Below are positions 60,666-64,000 of a stretch of 64,000 nt of DNA, in pieces. Both the position numbers and the translations under genes were made by a program. The notes under the pieces were generated by a model. That model had not been told where the DNA came from and ran no database searches. It was given only the letters and a program-made list of their open reading frames with translations. Position 1 is the first letter of the stretch. Each line of letters opens with the position of its first letter. The DNA is from Archegozetes longisetosus (Eukaryota; Arthropoda; Arachnida; Sarcoptiformes; Trhypochthoniidae). The stretch is taken from NCBI GenBank assembly GCA_018873245.2, contig JAEMBT020000003.1, positions 378,001 to 442,000 on the forward strand. The letters run 5' to 3'.

Positions 60666-60818
60666 TTCTTGATAATCTTTGCGACATTTGTCCTTCGAAA
60701 AATGGCATTTGCAGTCAAACCGCTCCTAGAATCGATAAATCTGGAAACTGGATAGCTGAGCCTTTATGCACTTGTGCAGATACATTTATTCTCTCAAACA
60801 ACAGCAAGGAGTGCATAG
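60666..60818 (+). CDS. Visible exon 19: EGF-like repeat
   Basis: The acceptor CTTTTCTAAG precedes 60666, in phase. Encodes LDNLCDICPSKNGICSQTAP, then WIAEPLCTCADTFILSNNSK and ECI. The donor GTTGAA is weak beyond its GT, but exon 20 follows only 55 bases later in the required phase. Confidence 0.78.
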
Positions 60819-60873
60819 GTTGAAAATTCAAACTAAAAAGATAATGTGATTTTAAAGTTATGTGTCTATTTAG

Positions 60874-61078
60874 ATGTGTGTGTAAATCGAAATTGTAACC
60901 ATGGTACTTGCAAACCTAAAGGAGCGTCGGGTTTTGCCTGTGAATGTAGTGATGGTTGGAATGGAGAAAATTGTGATAAAGAATACAAAACTAGCTTAGG
61001 CGGATGGATTGCTGGAATTGTCGTTTTGGCAGTACTGGTCGTAATAGTTGGAGGCGTAGCAATAATTTTTGCCAGAAG
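60874..61078 (+). CDS. Visible exon 20: canonical EGF domain and transmembrane helix
   Basis: The acceptor TGTCTATTTAG precedes 60874, in phase. Encodes CVNRNCNHGTCKPKGASGF, ACECSDGWNGENC, a textbook EGF domain. After a short linker comes the hydrophobic span GWIAGIVVLAVLVVIVGG followed by VAIIFARR, a single transmembrane helix with a basic stop-transfer end. The donor AG/GTTTGT leaves a split codon. Confidence 0.88.
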
Positions 61079-61382
61079 GTTTGTCATTTTCTCATAGTTG
61101 TCAAGTGAAAATAGTAGGGTATTTAAAAATTTGAGCTTCTTAGAAAGTCATAGAATCGGATTTTTCAATAGGGCTTCTTCAAAATCGAAGCCATTCTCAT
61201 TATACTCTTGTAGTAGAGCGGGAAGATATTCTATTTCTAGACATCTCAATTAGATAATCATATGGTAAGATTGAAGGATAGTTAGTCGCAAATATAGAGA
61301 AAAAATGACATTAAGATTATGTAAAGAGCTAATAAGAAACACTTGAATGAATTATAATTTTGTCATTTAAAAATTATTAAAG

Positions 61383-61536
61383 GGCAAGAAACTCGGATCA
61401 TTCAGGCATTCATTCAAGTCATCAAATGGACGATTATACGGGGTCATCATACAGAGTTGGTCAACATGGACAAGCTGCGTCGCGCGGTCAGCCAACCTAT
61501 CCGGGACGTGATAATCAAGCGTTCCACAGAGATTAA
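61383..61536 (+). CDS. Visible exon 21: cytoplasmic tail and stop
   Basis: The acceptor AAATTATTAAAG precedes 61383 and completes the Arg codon. Encodes about 50 residues, ARNSDHSGIHSSHQMDDYTG, SSYRVGQHGQAASRGQPTYP, ending NQAFHRD-stop. Hydrophilic with three tyrosines (DDY, SSYRV, PTYPG) that could be docking or phosphorylation sites; no enzymatic domain. Confidence 0.85.
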
Positions 61537-62645
61537 TGATAATTTAATTCGATTTTGAAAATTTCATAGGCGAATGAATTAATTGATTATCATTATTGAA
61601 GTTATGAATAATTTAATTCATTCCTCTATGGATATTCATTTTAGCTTATCAAGAAATTTTAAAATAAAAAATCATAACGATTTTATTTAATGCTGTAGGA
61701 AAAAAATTTTTATCATAAAACTATTTTGGCTAAATATTTTATTTTCGAGGGTTGAAAATGCATTCGTTTTGAATTTTATCAAAAATTAATAATCCTGTTA
61801 AGAATTTAATTTAATATTTCATTTAGAAATAAACTTATACACTGAAAATTTGTTGATGGACTTATCTAATTTTCTCGAACATAAAAATAGACTAACTCAA
61901 TGGTTTATTAATGTATAAATAACAATATAATGAAACATCTAAAATCTAATAAAGTTATTTAAAACTCACAACTCATCAATTACTGATGGAACCTGATTTC
62001 CATTTCTAAATTTGAAATCCGAGTTATTTTTGGATTCAGAAGTATGTGTGAAAATAGATTATTGATAACTTATCAATAAGTTATCTTTGAGTTCTTTCGT
62101 AGCCGGTCACGTAGCTGATCAGCAGATGACACTATTAAACGACAGTCAAAATCCGAGTGAAGTTTTCTCTTTAATTCTAAACGTATTTACGCGGTCTCTT
62201 CTTATTCAATAATTATAGATAATAGAAAATACTCAAATTGTAATCAGAAAATGCTTTTAAATGAAAAAATATGAAGTAAATGAACAAAATAATATAATCA
62301 AGGATATTTTGAAAAATGAAATATCAAATTTTAGATGCAGATACAATAGTTTTTCTGGGCCGCAAATTCAGAATTATAAAGCTCAAATCGAAATAAAATG
62401 AGAGAGACTATAGTTTTCAAATATACTGTAGAATAAAAGACAGGAATCTTACTAGGGAATGTAAAGCTACTTATTTCCCTAAATTTCTTAAAAAACGATA
62501 CCAAATCATCTGAAATGATTAATCATATGAGAATTAACATAAATTTCAGGCCATTTTTTAGTTTTATTCTTAATTATGAAATTTAGATTTTTCGCAATGC
62601 ACATATTATATCTACAATGAATGGGGTATATGTGTAATGAATATA
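61537..62645. other. 3' UTR and spacer before the Tigger element
   Basis: After the probable 3' UTR, AT-rich sequence without genes or assignable repeats up to the Tigger terminus. Confidence 0.5.
61663..61668 (+). terminator. Putative polyadenylation signal of the MAM/EGF gene
   Basis: AATAAA about 127 bases past the stop codon; another lies near 61828. Position is plausible, but the hexamer is frequent in such AT-rich DNA. Confidence 0.4.
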
Positions 62646-64000
62646 CAGTCTAACTCGGATTTAACGGAACGATCGGTGCACCAAATATTTGTCCGTAATA
62701 TCCGGGTTAACGTTATTTGCCGGGAAATAAAACATGCATTTATTTTTTTTATATAATTCACAGTTTATTGTATAAAATCAGTAATTTTTGATTGTTTCAA
62801 AACATTTTGTCTGTTTTTATAAATTTCATTTTCTAATGTGTTAATCAAATTGAAACAAATATCGGAACCATTAGATTGAGAGATATATTTCCTGATCTGA
62901 TTCAATGAAACGATAACATCATTCAATTTGATGGGTTCAGTGATAGCTATTTCATCACAATCCATGTCTTCATTATCATCTGAATCTTGTTGTATATCTT
63001 GATTCAAATTAATGATTTGGTTTACTTCGGGTTCGGTGTTATTGTTTGGTGTCGAGTCAGTCACAACTAAGTTATCATCAAATGATATGAAATCATTGAA
63101 ATTTATGTCAATTGTCTCACACTTTTCACACAATTCTTTCCATTGATTATCGAAATCATCTGAATCATTGTTTACCACATTATCATCATTAGATACAGTA
63201 TTGTTATAAACATTTATGCCACACTTCTTGAAGCAATTAGATATGATTTTACTATCCATTTCATTCCAAGCGTTGGACAACATTATGATTGACTCATAAA
63301 GTGATATATCTTTGACATCGAAGTGATTGTTTGTCTCATACAAAGCCAATAATCTTCGTACAAGTTTTTTACGATAATTAGCTTTAAGTGAATGTATGAC
63401 TCCGGCATCCATTGGTTGGAGACGTGATGTTGCGTTAGGCGGGAGAAACACTAGTTTAATATTAGTTAACTTAATTACCGGATGAGCTGAGCAATTGTCT
63501 AATATTAGAGCAATTTTTCGGTGACTTTTAATCATTTTCTTATTGAGATTATATAAAAATTTACTGAAAACGTCTGATGTCATCCAAGACTTATCATTGT
63601 ATCTATAGAGCACCGGTAGAGATACTTTTCCTCGAAAACATCGGGGTTCCCGCGATTTAGCGATAACCATAAGTTTAAGTTTATCACTACCGGTACTATT
63701 GGCGCAAAGAAACACAGATACCCTTTCTTTACTTTTTTTGCCACTTTTGAATGTTTGTCCTTTGAACACAAATGACTTATTTCGAGTAATTCGCCAAAAA
63801 AACCTAACTCGTCGCCGTTATATATATCTTCGGGCTTAAAGCCTTTTAATAGTTCCGGTAACTTTTTGGTGGTCCAATCATTACATAATTCATCTGACAC
63901 ACTACTGGCCTCTCCATGACTTACTTGAAACACAATATCATTACGTTTCTTAACCCTTCGAAGGAACTGTGGGGTCTTATTTGTCCTAACAATATTTTGA
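62646..64000 (-). mobile_element. Tigger/pogo DNA transposon (3' part; continues past the window)
   Basis: The 3' terminus on the plus strand begins CAGTCTAACTCGGATTTAAC right after a TA at 62644-62645, and a second copy of the terminal motif (CCGGGTTAACG) follows near 62700. Inside is a long transposase frame on the minus strand. The 5' end with the DNA-binding domain lies beyond the right edge. Confidence 0.85.
62765..64000 (-). CDS. Tigger/pogo transposase, C-terminal part (one frame break)
   Basis: DDE-family cut-and-paste transposase. Visible parts in order: the end of the CENP-B-type DNA-binding region with RVKKRNDIVFQVSHGEAS; the catalytic core with first Asp in YNGDELG (63811-63813), second in LILDNCSAHP (63497-63499) and third in LQPMDAGVI (63407-63409), giving DD29D spacing as expected for pogo/Tigger; then an acidic, Asn/Asp-rich tail. 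The frame breaks once, at a run of seven A on the plus strand (63796-63802). Reading as if one more base were there joins the two frames into the expected family order. No other stop is seen over about 400 codons, so the copy is young or recently silenced. Confidence 0.85.

Larger units (their letters stand above)
35560..61536 (+). other. Gene span: repeated MAM-like/EGF single-pass membrane protein, at least 21 exons
   Basis: The visible exons total about 6.7 kb of coding sequence. Splice phases agree at all but two of the twenty junctions, which supports one transcript. The order is: an incomplete first block (exons 1-4); three blocks of MAM-like domain, second beta-rich segment, GDPC-type EGF and short Cys module (exons 5-7, 8-10, 11-14); EGF-like exons 15-17; a segment of about 170 residues without cysteine-rich pattern; EGF-like exons 18-20; a transmembrane helix; and a cytoplasmic tail. 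The likely role is a cell-surface adhesion or receptor protein. The MAM call is inferred from CxFExCxW followed by a CFxIxY pattern, not proven. Many Asn-X-Ser/Thr sites fit an extracellular protein. The 5' end is missing. Four exons contain a one-base frame break. Confidence 0.75.

Noticed and set aside
63955..63980. TTAACCCTTC word resembling a piggyBac-like MITE end
   Set aside because: It lies in the in-frame coding sequence of the Tigger transposase (minus strand, RRVKKRND), so it is a chance match; no partner end is present.

Overview
The window is eukaryotic nuclear DNA from an animal. It is AT-rich (roughly 70% by eye), genes are split by GT-AG introns, proteins are extracellular types found in metazoans (EGF, leucine-rich repeat), and class II DNA transposons are dense. 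The transposon mix (hAT, Tigger/pogo, Tc1/mariner, TTAA-flanked piggyBac-like MITEs) would suit an arthropod or another small protostome, but nothing here fixes the phylum. I saw no tRNA, rRNA, CRISPR or operon-like structure.

Three coding units can be supported. (1) On the minus strand, 5593-6872 is the last or only large exon of a secreted leucine-rich-repeat protein with a Thr/Ala/Pro-rich tail of ten 10-residue repeats. (2) On the plus strand, 35560-61536 is a gene with at least 21 visible exons, more than 26 kb long, coding for about 2,240 residues. Its extracellular part repeats a block made of a divergent MAM-like beta domain, a second beta-rich segment, an EGF-like region starting GDPC, and a short cysteine module. 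These are followed by more EGF-like repeats, a non-EGF segment, two last EGF-like exons, one transmembrane helix and a tail of about 50 residues. The 5' end was not found. (3) On the minus strand, 62646-64000 is a Tigger/pogo transposon whose transposase runs off the right edge.

Region by region: 1-5590 holds foldback repeats and two nested hAT MITEs. 5593-6872 is the LRR gene. 7.4-35.5 kb is gene-poor and packed with degraded transposons, many of them long inverted repeats. 35.56-61.54 kb is the MAM/EGF gene, whose introns carry piggyBac-like, Tc1, mariner, Tigger-like and foldback insertions. 61.5-62.6 kb is spacer, and then comes the Tigger element.

Two features stand out. The receptor-like gene has a repeated architecture I cannot match to a named family. 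Its exons and the Tigger transposase also carry five frame breaks, each consistent with loss of exactly one base. The Tigger break lies in a run of seven A and one base restores the frame. This looks more like indel errors in the assembly than five independent gene-killing mutations.
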